Shown here: piece after piece, positions 1 through 11,016 of the stretch
Position numbering within the stretch: the stretch's first letter is position 1
Layout of the letters: every line of letters begins with the position of its first letter
From: Pseudevernia furfuracea
Taxonomy: Eukaryota > Ascomycota > Lecanoromycetes > Lecanorales > Parmeliaceae
Reading direction: 5' to 3'
DNA: 64,000 nt
NCBI GenBank assembly: GCA_022315425.1
Contig: JAIUPT010000038.1
Coordinates: 868,001-932,000 of the forward strand
The notes under the pieces: model-generated
Databases searched by the model: none
Seen by the model: the letters and a program-made list of their open reading frames with translations, nothing else
What the model was told of the DNA's origin: nothing
Translations under genes and position numbers: made by a program

Positions 1-648
1 ATATCCTGCTTTCCTATCCTCTTGACCACGCCGGACTCTTTCGTCTCCTGCTCAGAGAAGTGTGGTGGTACGGGTACTTTGATATCGATGTGCTCTAGAG
101 GGAAGTACTGGCTGGAAGGTAGACCGCCGCCGAGAGATATTAAGCCTTGAAACTTTGAGATCAACTCTTGTAGTTTCGATAAATCAAGGTGTAGACCACT
201 TACCAGGAATTGTTAAATACCTGGCAGCTTCTTTCAAGTAAGACCCCTACCGTAATATCAGCAATCGTCGACCAATAGTCCGTCAACTTCGTCGTGTTCT
301 GACCTCTCTTGCCAAGCTCTCCTCACTCAGTCGATCTAGGCCGCCCTCAGCTCATTGTTCCACTACTCTTGAAACAGATGACTAGATACGAACGTACGAT
401 CCCATCTTTTTGCGCTTGGCTTGCCGTGTCCCTGGAACCATATCAGCAACCCCTCGCAGCTATTGAGCAGTTGGAGTACACACCGGACTCTTGAACATAT
501 CACTACTGGCATGCGCCGCTACGCCTCCACTGATCCTCGGCGCCTTGGAGCGCCGCGCTGCGACGCCATTGACGCTGAGCTTGTCGGAGAAGGTAGCGAT
601 CTGTTTATCTGTGGTGCTTGGCACCTCGAGGGCGGTTGGAGGCACCAT
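1..648 (-). CDS. ARO8: Aromatic amino acid / kynurenine-type aminotransferase (ARO8 family), 5' part
   Basis: N-terminal part of a PLP-dependent class I/II aminotransferase that moves the amino group of aromatic amino acids (or kynurenine/2-aminoadipate) to a 2-oxoacid. The gene runs off the left edge. I read five exons: 648-484, 431-398, 335-304, 246-204 and 145-<1. All four introns are GT..AG, and the phases agree. The joined protein starts with a family-type N-terminus (..SGGVAAHASSDMFKSP..) and continues through GHGKPSAKRWDH, SYLKEAARYLTIPG and the family signature LISLGGGLPSSQYFPLE. The PLP lysine lies outside the window. The two internal exons of 32 and 34 nt are very short, and the donor GTCAG at 303 is unusual. 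Their placement is inferred from the family sequence, so it is less certain than the outer exons. The assignment to the ARO8 group is strong; the exact substrate is not known. Confidence 0.85.
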
Positions 649-1788
649 GGTAAGCTTCTTTGTTGGAGGTGGTCGGAGAGAGTTGCTAGATTGTTTGCTA
701 CGAAAGCGGGCAAAGGTGTGGGGTTGGTGATGTTTTGCTGGATGGGAGGGAGAGTTGAGTCAGGCAGCAAAGCTAGCGGAAAAGGCTAAAGTTGAGGCGG
801 AGATAAAGTTCTATTTGATGGTGTAGCAGCCGTTGGGATGCGGAGGAATTGTGCTGCAAGCCTGCAAAGTGCGTCATGGGCGGCGGACTCTCAATATTTC
901 GATATTTATAATGCCGATGCTAGCCGTGGGGTTGTGGCCGCACAATTCGATTCGTGCTGTTGTACATTTAGATATCTTGTTTCCTCTCTATCAAATGATA
1001 CAAAAATATTGGAGCGCGTAGACAATGAGGCAAAAATGCAAAAAGTTGGATTTTGGAGAAAGGAGTGGGGCTTGGATTTTGTTTCATGCAGCCTGCAGGT
1101 ACAAACGGACCGGAATGTGCGACATTTCTAGAAGGCTGCCAAGTTCGGAAGCGCTGATTGGTCAATGGCTTGAGATTAAGGGCTATAAAATGGGGGTGTC
1201 GCAGTTGCTTCAAAGCGTAGTCCCTGCTGTATATAGCTTGAGCCTGGAGGATGGAGTGGACGAGCATGGCTTTGGGCTCGAGGCAATTAATAAGCATGAG
1301 TGGAGAGGACAGTTGGCTGCCTTTTCCGTAGCAGCAGGAAAGGTATGAAATCCATCAACAAATCAATATGGTACATAGACATCCAGGTCTTGGTATCTCG
1401 CAAACAGAATTCCCATGTTCCTCCCTTCCAGATCACTTGTCCTTTCCCTCCATCTATGCCAAAATCCCTTTTCACTCCTCGCTAAGAACATTGCGAGCGA
1501 AATGCTCCTCAGTGCTTTTCCCTGCTACAACTATCAGATCGCTCCCTATCCAGAGCATGCTCGATGGAATGTACGTATGTGTAAACATGCATTCAGGTCC
1601 ACTTATCCTAAAAGTGCCCCCACAAGTCCCAGCTGCAGATAATCACAATGAAAATGAAGTTCCCCATGGAATTCTCGAGTGCAAGGGGACAGTGCCGTTC
1701 TCCGCTCGTCGGTAGCGGCAGAGCGAGTAGACAGTAGAAGAGGACCATGCGTCGCGATTCGGACGCAGAAGACGATGGCAGGAGGAAG
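649..1788. other. Intergenic, no gene seen
   Basis: Lies between the aminotransferase start and the HAP3 stop, so it must contain the aminotransferase promoter. Only short overlapping ORFs on both strands, none with a recognisable domain. Confidence 0.5.
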
Positions 1789-2934
1789 TTACTGATAAGG
1801 GTCGTTACCGACGCCGTTGTTGCTCGAGCTCGGCGGGTACACGTTGCCGTAGCCGCTCAGCTGCTGAGAGGGATCTGGTCCATGAGGACTGAGGATGTTG
1901 TTGACACCCTCTTCTTGTCCTTGGTAAGTCGTTGAGCTTGATGGGTCTGACTGCCCAGCTGTGCTCGCACCGGCTGCACTCGGTTGCGACGTTTGAGCGC
2001 CGTAGCCACTGCCCGGTCGCCCCTGCTGTGCTTCTCCACGTTGTGATTGGGACTGTAAACACGGGTCAATATATTTATGTGTGTTAACAAAGCGTAAATG
2101 AAAAGGAAAGAAAGAAAAACACGTCCAGGCAAGACTGGAGAGGCAGAGGGCGGATGAGCTTACTTCTCGGTACTTTGCCAGGTAAATCTTTAGTGCCTCA
2201 GCGTAGTTTTCGAAGCCGGTGGACGTCATAGCGAATAGGATGTCTTCTCCATTGACCGTCTTCCTCTTCTCCTGTTGGCATTTCTCCGAGGCTGAAGATC
2301 AGATCAAGTCAGGCAATTGGTTATCGTAGAGGAATTGAGTGTGCAAACCTTCGGAGGTAATAAATGAAATAAATTCGGAGACACATTCTTGCATGCACTC
2401 CTTCGCTTCCTTCGCGATTTTCGCGTTCTCGGGCAACGCCGTCTTCATGATCCGGGCCACTGGAGCAAAGTTGCGAATGTTAGCATCCGAGACATGGCTG
2501 TGAGGTCTTGAACCACGGGGAGGAGGTGATATAGAGTGCGGGGAATTTCGGGACATTGTGTATGCCCACTAAGCAAATGGGCAAATGTTTGTTGACCATA
2601 GAGATTAAAGAAACAAGATGCTGGCGCAGATCTTTAGACTGTGGAGAAGGAAGCCAACGATTTCGCGCGCGTGGGGATAGGAGATGCGACGGCAATACGA
2701 TATTCCATCATCATGCAGCGTCGCAAGACGAAAACGCGCAAATTCAGTGGATGAGAATGCATGAGGAATTGAGCGTGACCAACCATTCGCTATCGGCAAC
2801 CACCTATCTTGTTCCTTTACTTCAAAGTCGTACGCTTCCCTCACTTGAGCTTCTTCTCCTCTCTCCATACTTTCCGATTGTTCTGGGGTCGCATCTCCTT
2901 GCTCGACGCCCTCTTTGGGCGGGGATACCGACAT
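1789..2934 (-). CDS. HAP3: CCAAT-binding factor subunit HAP3 / NF-YB
   Basis: Histone-fold subunit of the CCAAT-binding complex (HAP2/3/5, plus HAP4- or HapX-type partners), a nuclear transcription factor controlling respiration, iron and redox genes. Exons: 2934-2784, 2459-2349, 2291-2164, 2052-1789, giving 217 residues. The NF-YB core is read across three exons: EQDRWLPIAN (about 41-50), VARIMKTALPENAKIAKEAK, ECMQECVSEFISFITSE, then GEDILFAMTSTGFENYAEAL (about 101-120). The tail after about residue 130 is rich in Q, S, G and P. I start at the ATG at 2934 because the exon carrying EQDRWLPIAN is open back to MSVSPPKE. A start at 2556, read through the first intron, would lose the beginning of the fold. 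The first intron is 324 nt, several times longer than the others in this window. Confidence 0.95.
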
Positions 2935-5275
2935 AATAAATAAATAGGGACGGCTGCAGCCTAAGGCAACCAACAGATTAATCGGGAGTCAGCTTGAGAA
3001 TAGGGCGAGTTGTGAATTGGCAGGTTGGGCTCGAAATGACGCAGCGCAACTTTGTGCTGTGCTGTTCAAAAACAATTAGGTACTTTGCGAGACTTTGGCT
3101 TCACAGTAAGGCTAGGGATTTTCTCCGCGTCGATCTAGATGGGGCTGTGTTATGGACTGGTTATTGAAGCGCCAATTTTATCCAAGGCATGCATACCGAT
3201 TCGACGATATGAAGCGCGATCGAGTGAATATGCTTGTACACCCGCGCAAGAGCGTGGGTTTACACTTAGCACCCTTTCACGCTTGCCTAGACCCAAAATC
3301 GTCTTCACTATAGGGTTATCAACGGGCGCCCGCAGTCGCTCGCCCACTGGTGCAATTTCGTGAAAGGAGGGTGATGCCGGGCAATTGGGCTCCAATGGCG
3401 GTCAGGGAATCTAATCCAGCATTTAGATTTCCACGAGAATGAGCTTGATGTTGGAGGCGCATACGATTGCTTCCTAACTTTCGTAGCGCTAGTACTGGAA
3501 GGCCACGTCTTTGCTTCAGGCACAAGTTGGCGGTGGGAGCGTTGAGAGCAGTGTCAACGCTCAACTCCTCGTGCAAAGTGAAGCTTGGTCGAGTCCGGGA
3601 TGGCTTCGCTGAGGGATTTTGGAGCTTAATGTAGAGATTGAATGTGCGATTCTCACTGACGGCGTCAAACGCGTGTATGGTCGCCTCAAGGAGTGTATGA
3701 TGGTCTGTTCTGTTGCTCGATTCACACCAATTGAGAGGTGGGAAAGGTAGATACTGGTTGAATGACATGGGCACGGTAGAGGCCTAGAGTAGAGGGACCT
3801 TTCGGACTGAAACCTCGGGCTTGGCTTCTAGAAACAAGCAAGGATTGTGGATGCCGACCCGTTGAGCAGACCTTGCCCCGTTTCACCCCAAACGCGGTGG
3901 AACGCGGCAGTCAACCAAATCGGCATTGTTTAAATGTGTCGTCTCCCAATGACAACTGGCATGGATACCCTAGCCTAGGGCCTACATACGCCCAAAGCCC
4001 AACAACGTCTTCGGGAATCTAGTAGCTAAAGTCAATGCAAATGCAACTGGGCAGCATGTGCTGCACGCGGGGCATGGAGCATGGGGCATGTGGCACCCAC
4101 CCACACCCTCGGGGTGAAAAAGAGGGGTTTCGAGTCTCCCCGCTGGGTATCAACACTTAAGGTCCCAACGGCACTACATGAAAAGGTCTAGGATGTATGC
4201 TGCCGCTTACTTTACATATGTGTGCTGGCTATATCAATCATCTGAAGAAACACTGCAGGATCTAAGATTTCGAGAGCTTCTCATCCATGTCGAGTAGCCG
4301 CTGTCACAGCGTTTATACTTTACAGACACACTCTCAATTCGCACTGGTTACTTTTTTAGACACAGTCTTGAACAGCAACCCATCGCATTTCCAAGGATGA
4401 CCTCTGGTGCGTGCGGAGATGATAGGCCTGGTGGGCCTTTCACTTCACACCCATCCCCCATGACCATTTGATGCCTGTTGCTTCTTGAACCGCATGAAGC
4501 GTATTCTGCAGTTAGCAATGGCGACACCGTTGACGTTCCGATCTCTGCACGTTCAACGTCCAGAAAATCTTGGTTCGGATGATGAGGCTGGGCTGCATAT
4601 AGCACGCAGGGAAGAATTGCCGGAATACTTTGTTGGCTGCCAGAAGATTTGAGAGCACGTGTTGGTGTCCGATGATGCATGATTTGATTTTCAAAAGAAA
4701 AGCAGCAGCAAACTCGGTCACTGTTTCCTATCTCAAACATGTCGAGGGTCATATGTATAACAGCCTCATCTTCCCAAGCAAAATTCGGGATGTCGTCGTA
4801 CCGTCCAGTCAAATCAATTTCGTACCTTGATTTAGCGTCCTATGACCGCTTCGCCCACACTGAACTAGTCCTGCATGACTACCGATCCAGTCATTCATTC
4901 CCTGAGCTCTGCCAACGCACCTGCAAGCCATAAATTTCCGATGGTATCGAATAACCGTTGTAACGGTAATTCTTGAGGCTTGACGCTCACCCTAGATAAT
5001 AACCCTACGTCCTCGTGGACGAGAACTCAGGCATCAACGCATTCCGACTTTGGCTAACAAACAGTGTGCTCCTGCCAAGGACATCCTGATGACACGGTAC
5101 CAACAGCACTAATCATACAGTTCGCTCGCCATCCATGATGCTGCGATTTCGCCATGTTGCATAGCCTCAGTGGAATAACTGTGCCTTGTCAAGAGCCCGA
5201 GGTGCCCTAGGTGAGATTCTTGTTTGGTGACGAAGGCGGGCATGATGTCGTTCGGATTCAAAGATGGTGTAGAGG
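2935..5275. other. 2.3-kb stretch without a convincing gene
   Basis: Contains the HAP3 promoter. Two minus-strand ORFs could be small genes but have no recognisable domain: 3319-3768 (149 codons from ATG) and 4348-4752 (134 codons from ATG). Their composition gives no clear support. Around 4060-4110 there is a short GC-rich run with repeats of 'gcatgg' type. I call none of these as genes. Confidence 0.4.
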
Positions 5276-5931
5276 CTATTGTTGCACGACTTGTATATTG
5301 TTTTTCTTCTACGTCACATGAAGACTCATCAGCAAATGCCCAAATGGTAGGTCCACAATGTGAGGCCCTATGCTAAGGCGGAAACGAGTACGGTATGCCA
5401 TCGTAAATGTAGCTGTAATATTCGTAGGTCCGTAGGACCGTAGGACAAGAGACTTACCTTCCACTTCTCCATGTCATCCTGCTGCCGCTTATACTGCTTG
5501 ACCAGCTCCTCTAGAACCTTCTTCAATCCTTCCGAATTCGTCTGAAGCGCAGGAGTAACATCCTTCACCGTTTTCTCAACCAGGACTCCATTGATCATTC
5601 GAAAACACTTGCGGTCCGGAGGGAGGGGAGCCAGGGTTTCTAATACAAGTCTGTTTGAACGTCGAATGAGCGGTGTGGATCCCGAAAAATTCTTCGTAAG
5701 TGGGCTAAGTGTTTGATCCTAGGTGATAGGAAACGAAGGGTACGTAGATTACGTACTTATGTTCTTCAGTATCTTGTTCGATGTCGCCAATCTTCTGGGC
5801 TAGTTGTTGAAGGTTGTTCTTGTAGTTAGTGTATTGCTGCTGTAGCTCTAGCGAACGCGGTCAGCGGCGAAAGGGAAAGCAGTACATTACATACCTTGCT
5901 GCTTCTTGGCGGTGACCTGTGATTGTGCCAT
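5276..5931 (-). CDS. GIM4: Prefoldin subunit 2
   Basis: Beta-type subunit of the hexameric prefoldin (GimC) chaperone, which delivers unfolded actin and tubulin to the cytosolic chaperonin CCT. Four exons: 5931-5895, 5847-5757, 5650-5458, 5308-5276; 117 residues, normal for the family. The sequence shows the coiled-coil arms (..YTNYKNNLQQLAQKIGDIEQ.. and ..LEELVKQYKRQQDDMEKWK..) around the central hairpin with APLPPDRKCFRMINGVLVEK. The last exon is only 11 codons (KKNNIQVVQQ, stop) and was placed because GTAAGT at 5457 and TAG at 5311-5309 keep the frame and the usual C-terminus. It is divergently arranged with CMC2, with a 230-bp spacer. Confidence 0.95.
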
Positions 5932-6161
5932 CACCAGTTATCAAGCCCCCCACAGATCTACGTGACTTTGAGAATGGGTTTTGGTGACAAGTAGAAAATT
6001 CGATGGCGAGGCATCACAAGCTTTATATTGACGGCAGCGGATTTTCTTCCGCACCAATCTCCAACTTTCGCCGCAGAGGCTCTCCGAGTCTCAATAAATA
6101 CTGAGCGTCTAGTCACTCTGAATCTGCCACTCGCGGCAAATCTATCACTACTGATTTCGGA
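5932..6161. promoter_or_regulatory. Shared divergent promoter region, prefoldin 2 / CMC2
   Basis: The 230 bp between the two start codons is the only upstream sequence available to either gene, so both promoters must lie here or overlap. No TATA box or other element can be named with confidence. Confidence 0.6.
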
Positions 6162-6468
6162 ATGCATCCCCATCTACACACCAAAGACAATAGGGGTCTG
6201 TTGCCCTCACACATAGTTGTCTCCTCCGCTATAGAATCCATACTGAATCCTCGACCTAGGATGCGAAGAGGTAATGGCTGCTCTCGACGAATGCCACGCC
6301 CAAGGCTTCATGCACAAAGTTCTGGGCAACTGCAATGGTGCCAAGCGGGAGGTCAATAAGTGCCTTCGAGCGGAGCGGCTTGAAAGGACGGCTAAGAACC
6401 GAGAGAAGGCGAAAGAAAAGAAGGAAAGGATACAGAGGGTTTGGAAGGAGATCGACGAGGAATCATAA
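6162..6468 (+). CDS. CMC2: COX assembly mitochondrial protein CMC2 (twin CX9C)
   Basis: Small intermembrane-space protein needed for cytochrome c oxidase assembly, imported through the Mia40 disulfide relay. Two exons, 6162-6195 and 6260-6468; 80 residues. It opens with MHPHLHTKDNR, the usual CMC2 beginning. The twin CX9C motif is complete: Cys13-x9-Cys23 and Cys36-x9-Cys46. The C-terminus is a basic, charged helix (..NREKAKEKKERIQRVWKEIDEES). The intron has a GTCTGT donor and a CTGAATC-like branch site. The ATG at 6274 within exon 2 would remove Cys13, so it cannot be the functional start. Confidence 0.93.
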
Positions 6469-6762
6469 CACTGACGTTGAGATCGAGGAGACCCCGGGCT
6501 TTTAAAGGGAAAGGATGGAATGCTAAACTTCATAAGACTACATAGCGGATTGAAGAGGGTGTGCTCGGAGAAAATAGAGCGGCATTATGCATTGCTCGGG
6601 GACTAGGGGACACGCCGCTCGAAGAAGACGAGGAGTTGAGTCAAGCGGAGACGTGATCGGGCGGATATCCTCTCCACTCGGGTCATTGGTGCAAACAGTC
6701 ACAGCCGTCATCTATCCACTAAAAAGTCATTCAAAGTGGTAGCCATTCGATAGCATTCTGCC

Positions 6763-7826
6763 TTATTCGGTGCCTTCAATACCACTATCTATCGTAGAAA
6801 CTAACCCTTCAAACTGTTTGGACTTGTGCTTCCTCTTCCTCTTTCGCTTCACTTCACGACCTTGTGTCTCATCGAAGGGTGCGTCAAGGATGTCCACAGT
6901 GGGGGCTCCGGTCTCCGCAGCATCTGGATAGCCAAGAGCTTCATCCGATCTGCTTTCCCTCCTCGTTTCCTCTTTCTGGTCGCTGATCGTCGCCTTCTTC
7001 GGTTTTTTCACGCTCAACGGATTCGGGCCCCTAGGTCCTTTTGCCTTCTTCTTCTTTCCGGCTCTCTCATCACCTTCGGTGATGCTTCTTGTCTCCTGAC
7101 CCTCTCCCACAACTGCATCACCGTCATCTTCATTCCTCTTCCTCTTTCCAATGAGCCCTATACCTCGTGTCTTCAGCCCGCTTCTAAATTTTTCCCTTTC
7201 CATCCCTTCTCTAGCATTAACACTGCCCGCAGCCATAGGCTCCATTACCATCACACTCCTCTTTACATATACTAGCGGCACCCCCTCAATCCTCCTGCAA
7301 TACCTTCTTACGTCCTCATCCTGGCTTGCAACGACATAGCGGTTCCTATTCGTGAGCGAATCCTTAGGATCAACAACAGACTTGAAGCATTCTAGAGTTG
7401 AGAGTGGTTCGTCAAGGACATGGTGGTTGCAGCGGCGTCTTTCCATTGACTTGGCTGTGAGGATGAGAGCTTCTTTCGTTGGTTGAGGGATGTCTTTCAA
7501 AAGATACAGATGTCTCATAGAGCACTGTGTAATCACTATTACAAAATGTATTGATTAGTCTAATTCCCATGAATGTAGAGAATGGAAATATACTTGGCTT
7601 CACCTTGCCGCTAAGTGTGCGCTCCAATCCACCTAAAAGATCCATCTTAAACTTTTCGGTATCTTGAATAATTTGGGCATCGACTGTTAGAAGCAGTGTC
7701 AGCTGCAGAACCTCAAGGGGAAAGGCTGGCAAACGGACTGAGAACTTGGTATGGGCCCCGGAAACCAAAGGTCATTTCAAATTGAGCCATGAGCTTCCGA
7801 TATTGTTTACCACGCTTACCCCTCAT
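6763..7826 (-). CDS. UTP23: rRNA-processing protein UTP23
   Basis: PIN-like component of the small-subunit processome, acting in the nucleolus in early 18S rRNA cleavage and snR30 release. Exons: 7826-7739, 7683-7594, 7535-6763; 316 residues. The N-terminus MRGKRGKQYRKLMAQFEMTF and the PIN-like start QIIQDTEKFKMDLLGGLERT fit UTP23, followed by MITQCSMRHLYLL. The C-terminal half is a lysine/arginine-rich tail (..KKKKAKGPRGPNPLSVKKPKK.. and ..KRKRKRKHKSKQ..) typical of nucleolar proteins. The 3' end converges on CMC2, with 294 bp between stop codons. The start is divergent from RRN3, another ribosome-synthesis gene. Confidence 0.93.
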
Positions 7827-8086
7827 CTTGACTGCCAACTGGGGGGTCAAAGAAGATTAGTCCAGGTAGTGCTCCAGAAGATATCGGGGTTGCTGTGTAG
7901 GTACCATATTTCTCAAAGACCAAAGTTCACAAAACGGCACTAGCAATCTCAGCCCTACAGTCGCGTGCCTTCGCTTGTCACCGCAACTTTTTCTTCCTCC
8001 GCACAGAAGAGTCATATATTTGGTGAGAAACGCCACGTTCAATATCACTACTGGACTCTTCTTGATTCTTGACATGTTTCTCAGTG
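7827..8086. promoter_or_regulatory. Shared divergent promoter region, UTP23 / RRN3
   Basis: 260 bp between the start codons of two ribosome-biogenesis genes transcribed in opposite directions. I looked for PAC (GCGATGAGC) and RRPE (AAAATTTT) elements by eye and found no clear match, so the shared regulation is inferred from position only. Confidence 0.55.
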
Positions 8087-10135
8087 ATGACCGCTATTAT
8101 GTCCACCATACAGCGCCCAGCGGGGCCTATCGCTGCTGTAACACCAAAACCACTCCTCCGCCGCTCTACACTGGTCCGCAAGCGAGAGGATGACGATGAA
8201 GCTCCTCCATCCAGCCCCGGAAAAAAAGCCAGAGTCACTTTTGATTCAGATGTCGAGGTGAGGGTAGTCAATGATTGGGAGAAGGCGCCGCATCTCATCC
8301 AGGAAGGAGTGCGCCGTGCCTTTACTAAGCGGACATTGGGAGACGACTCGGGCTACGACAACCTGAAGGATGTCTACAGCAAAAAGAAACCAAACGAAGA
8401 AGAACTGGGTCCTGCCACCATGAAGAACTACACCATAGCCCTACTTGCAAACGTCTCCGCGCTCAACAAGTCAAATTCTGACCTGGTTCATGCTGTCTTG
8501 AGTAGCGATTGGCTGGGACGAACAGAAGACTATGTGGCTCTGTATGTGCGGCTACTAGCAAACCTTGTGTCAGCACAGGGAGTGTTCTTGGCAGATGTGG
8601 TGCGAATGTTGGTGAACAATCTGACAGCTGGTAAAACCCATTTTCTCCGAACGCTGGAGGCCTTTTCTGATAATCTACAAGCACCTCCATCAAACGGCCG
8701 AATAGGAGATCTCCCAGTAGTTACACGCTTGACAATATATGCTCGAGCCCACAAGACCTTGCAGTACCTGCTACAGCTAATACCTTCCGCTGGCCGCATA
8801 CTTTCCAGCACAATGATCAACGTGTTTCCTCATCAAACGGACTCAAGGCGCTCTCATGTCATTTACGTACAAAATCTGCTCAAGCTCGTTGAGTATTCTC
8901 CGGAATTACGAGGCGAGGTGCTGGCGCTCATCACGGAACGCCTCGTCAAAATAGACGTTCAGGTGCAGGTTGACCTTGAAGACTTGGCGGAGGATGTGGG
9001 AGAAGGCTTGGTGGATCAGATACCTCCAGCCCGACCGGATCTCATGGATGATATAGAGGAGTCAGACATGAGCGACGAGGAGGAAGATTCTGACGAGGAT
9101 GAGGAGGACGAAGAAGCGCAAAGAGCGAAAGAAATTACAAAAAATGTAGAGAAGATGGATGCGATTTTGGACATTCTGTTCTCGCATTACGAACAAAGCT
9201 TTACTAGTCCTTCCATCGAGGAGCAAGTTGGATCTCTCAACCTCCTACTATCCCAGTTTGTGACCACCATCCTACCTACGCACAGATCTCGGCATACACA
9301 ATTCCTTCTCTTCCACTTCGCGCAGCAATCTTCCGAGTACATCGACACGTTCGTTGGAACTTGCGTACAAATAACCTTGGACAAAGGCCAACCAGCTATT
9401 GTACGCCAAGCATCAGCAGCATATCTTGCAAGCTTTGTTGCCAGAGGGATGCATGTGCCATCCAACATCGTACGAGATGTCTTCGACTATATCGGCGGCG
9501 AGCTTGCCAGACTCCGTCGAGAATATGAGCCCAATTGCCGAGGTCCGGACATGAGACGATACTCATCATTCTACGTCCTCGTACAAGCTCTACTGTACAT
9601 CTTCTGCTTCCGATGGCGAGATCTCGAATCTGCTCCAGAAGATGATTCTGAAGACGACGACCTAGCTACTCCATACGGTCAGGAGCACCAATGGAAATCT
9701 GGCGTCAAAGAAGCTCTATCTCAGAATGTCTTCTCAAAACTCAACCCACTCAAAGTATGCTCGACAGCAATCGTCACCGAATTCGCTCGGATAGCAAACC
9801 ATCTCAGCATTGTCTACGTCTATCATCTACTGGAGACCAATAAACGAGTTCGTGTTCTGCAATCTGCTAGAACTGGATACGGCCAACCAAACCGCGAGAC
9901 AGCGCTCTCAGCCAGGAGAGACGAAAGCTACCAGCACTTGGACGCGTACTTCCCTTTTGATCCTTACCATTTGCCAAAGAGCAAGAGATGGATAGAAGGC
10001 GACTACAGAGAATGGAGCGGTATCCCCGGGTTGGACGACGAGCCGGCTTCAGAGAGTGACAGTGGGGATGAGGAGGGGCCAGAGAGTGAGGCAGAGGAAG
10101 GAACTGAGACTGACGAGACTGGCGGATCTTTCTAG
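8087..10135 (+). CDS. RRN3: RNA polymerase I-specific transcription initiation factor RRN3 (TIF-IA)
   Basis: Bridges RNA polymerase I to the rDNA promoter; it is the growth-regulated switch of rRNA synthesis. One uninterrupted frame of 682 residues. HEAT-like helical repeats run over most of the protein (..NYTIALLANVSALNKSNSDL.., ..LSSDWLGRTEDYVALYVRL.., ..RQASAAYLASFVARGM..). The basic/aromatic region ..FYVLVQALLYIFCFRW.. and the late ..NPLKVCSTAIVTEFARI.. are characteristic. An acidic serine-rich loop lies at about residues 320-345 (DDIEESDMSDEEEDSDEDEE), as in RRN3 of other fungi, and there is a second acidic tail at the C-terminus. The frame is open from 8069, but the first ATG is 8087; a second in-frame ATG at 8099 is also possible. 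No intron is needed. Confidence 0.95.
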   Translation: MTAIMSTIQRPAGPIAAVTPKPLLRRSTLVRKREDDDEAPPSSPGKKARVTFDSDVEVRVVNDWEKAPHLIQEGVRRAFTKRTLGDDSGYDNLKDVYSKKKPNEEELGPATMKNYTIALLANVSALNKSNSDLVHAVLSSDWLGRTEDYVALYVRLLANLVSAQGVFLADVVRMLVNNLTAGKTHFLRTLEAFSDNLQAPPSNGRIGDLPVVTRLTIYARAHKTLQYLLQLIPSAGRILSSTMINVFPHQTDSRRSHVIYVQNLLKLVEYSPELRGEVLALITERLVKIDVQVQVDLEDLAEDVGEGLVDQIPPARPDLMDDIEESDMSDEEEDSDEDEEDEEAQRAKEITKNVEKMDAILDILFSHYEQSFTSPSIEEQVGSLNLLLSQFVTTILPTHRSRHTQFLLFHFAQQSSEYIDTFVGTCVQITLDKGQPAIVRQASAAYLASFVARGMHVPSNIVRDVFDYIGGELARLRREYEPNCRGPDMRRYSSFYVLVQALLYIFCFRWRDLESAPEDDSEDDDLATPYGQEHQWKSGVKEALSQNVFSKLNPLKVCSTAIVTEFARIANHLSIVYVYHLLETNKRVRVLQSARTGYGQPNRETALSARRDESYQHLDAYFPFDPYHLPKSKRWIEGDYREWSGIPGLDDEPASESDSGDEEGPESEAEEGTETDETGGSF

Positions 10136-10866
10136 CTGTGGTTGACACGACTCATGACTATCGAAATTCACGATCTTGCATAGCGTGCATAAGGCGCAGC
10201 GATTTCTATCGTTTTCCATCTTTCATGTGGATTTAGGGAAGGCATAAAAGTTGAGGGATCTGGAACAGCTGGATGACGGCTGTTCACTCGGCTCGCTGCC
10301 TCTCATACATAGCGAATGAATTGAGAGGTTTGATCCTAGGCTATGAAGTCTCGTAAGCATATTGGCAGTCTTTGCCGTGGCCGTCTTTGACATATGCACA
10401 CTCATGGTCTATGCCAGTGTTTTTGTTTCTTTTTCCCCCAAAAAGAAAGGAAAGAGAGAAAAAAGGCAAAATGCACCTGCGTTGTCGCTGTGTGTTAGCT
10501 TTGCTCTCAGTTACAATACGCTTTTGCTTTGCTCCCGGCTTCGAAATTATTGAAGTATGGTGGGAGTCCAAACAGAAATCGAGATCCTCCTCCGAAACAG
10601 CATGGAACCTTGCAGAATAGCAGGGCGAGGCAATTGGATTCCCCGGCATAATCAAGATAGACCTTTCCAATGGCACTCGATGGCCGCGTCGCGTCGGGAT
10701 TCAAGCTCTTCAGTCAAAAGAAACGTCACGATTCAGAGGGTCAATCTAATTGTATCTATTTTCGTAATGGCTTCTCTGGAGTAAGGTACTGGCCACACAG
10801 CCTTCTCGAAAGGCTACATAATGAAGACTCTCACTGTTCCTCCTCTTCCTCTATGGCACGCCCCCC
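10136..10866. other. Intergenic, convergent 3' ends
   Basis: Between the stops of RRN3 (plus) and the DUF1993 gene (minus). No gene recognised. Confidence 0.5.
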
Positions 10867-11016
10867 AGATAGTCCAATTTCCCCAAAGGCACCCCATTGT
10901 GTCTCAGGATGCTGTAAGATAGTCCAATTTCCCCGAAGGCACCCCATTGTGTCTCAGGATGCTGTAAGATAGTCCAATTTCCCCAAAGGCACCCCGTTGT
11001 GTCTCAGGATGTTGTA
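10867..11016. repeat. Three tandem copies of a 50-bp unit at the 3' end of the DUF1993 gene
   Basis: Copies at 10867-10916, 10917-10966 and 10967-11016, differing at only a few positions (one C/T, one A/G and one more near the centre). The unit begins agatagtccaatttcccc and ends ggatgctgta. The rightmost copy encodes the C-terminus of the DUF1993 protein on the minus strand. Its stop codon falls inside the middle copy. Since 50 is not a multiple of three, each copy is read in a different frame. Confidence 0.95.

Noticed and set aside
2299..2556. HAP3 starting at the ATG at 2556
   Set aside because: That reading runs through the first intron and lacks the EQDRWLPIAN segment found in the upstream exon.
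6274..6468. CMC2 starting at the internal ATG at 6274
   Set aside because: It would delete the first cysteine of the twin CX9C motif; the two-exon model from 6162 restores it.
10867..11016. Three regular 50-bp repeats resembling a short CRISPR array
   Set aside because: The units are directly adjacent with no spacers, lie at the 3' end of a coding region, and the genome is eukaryotic.
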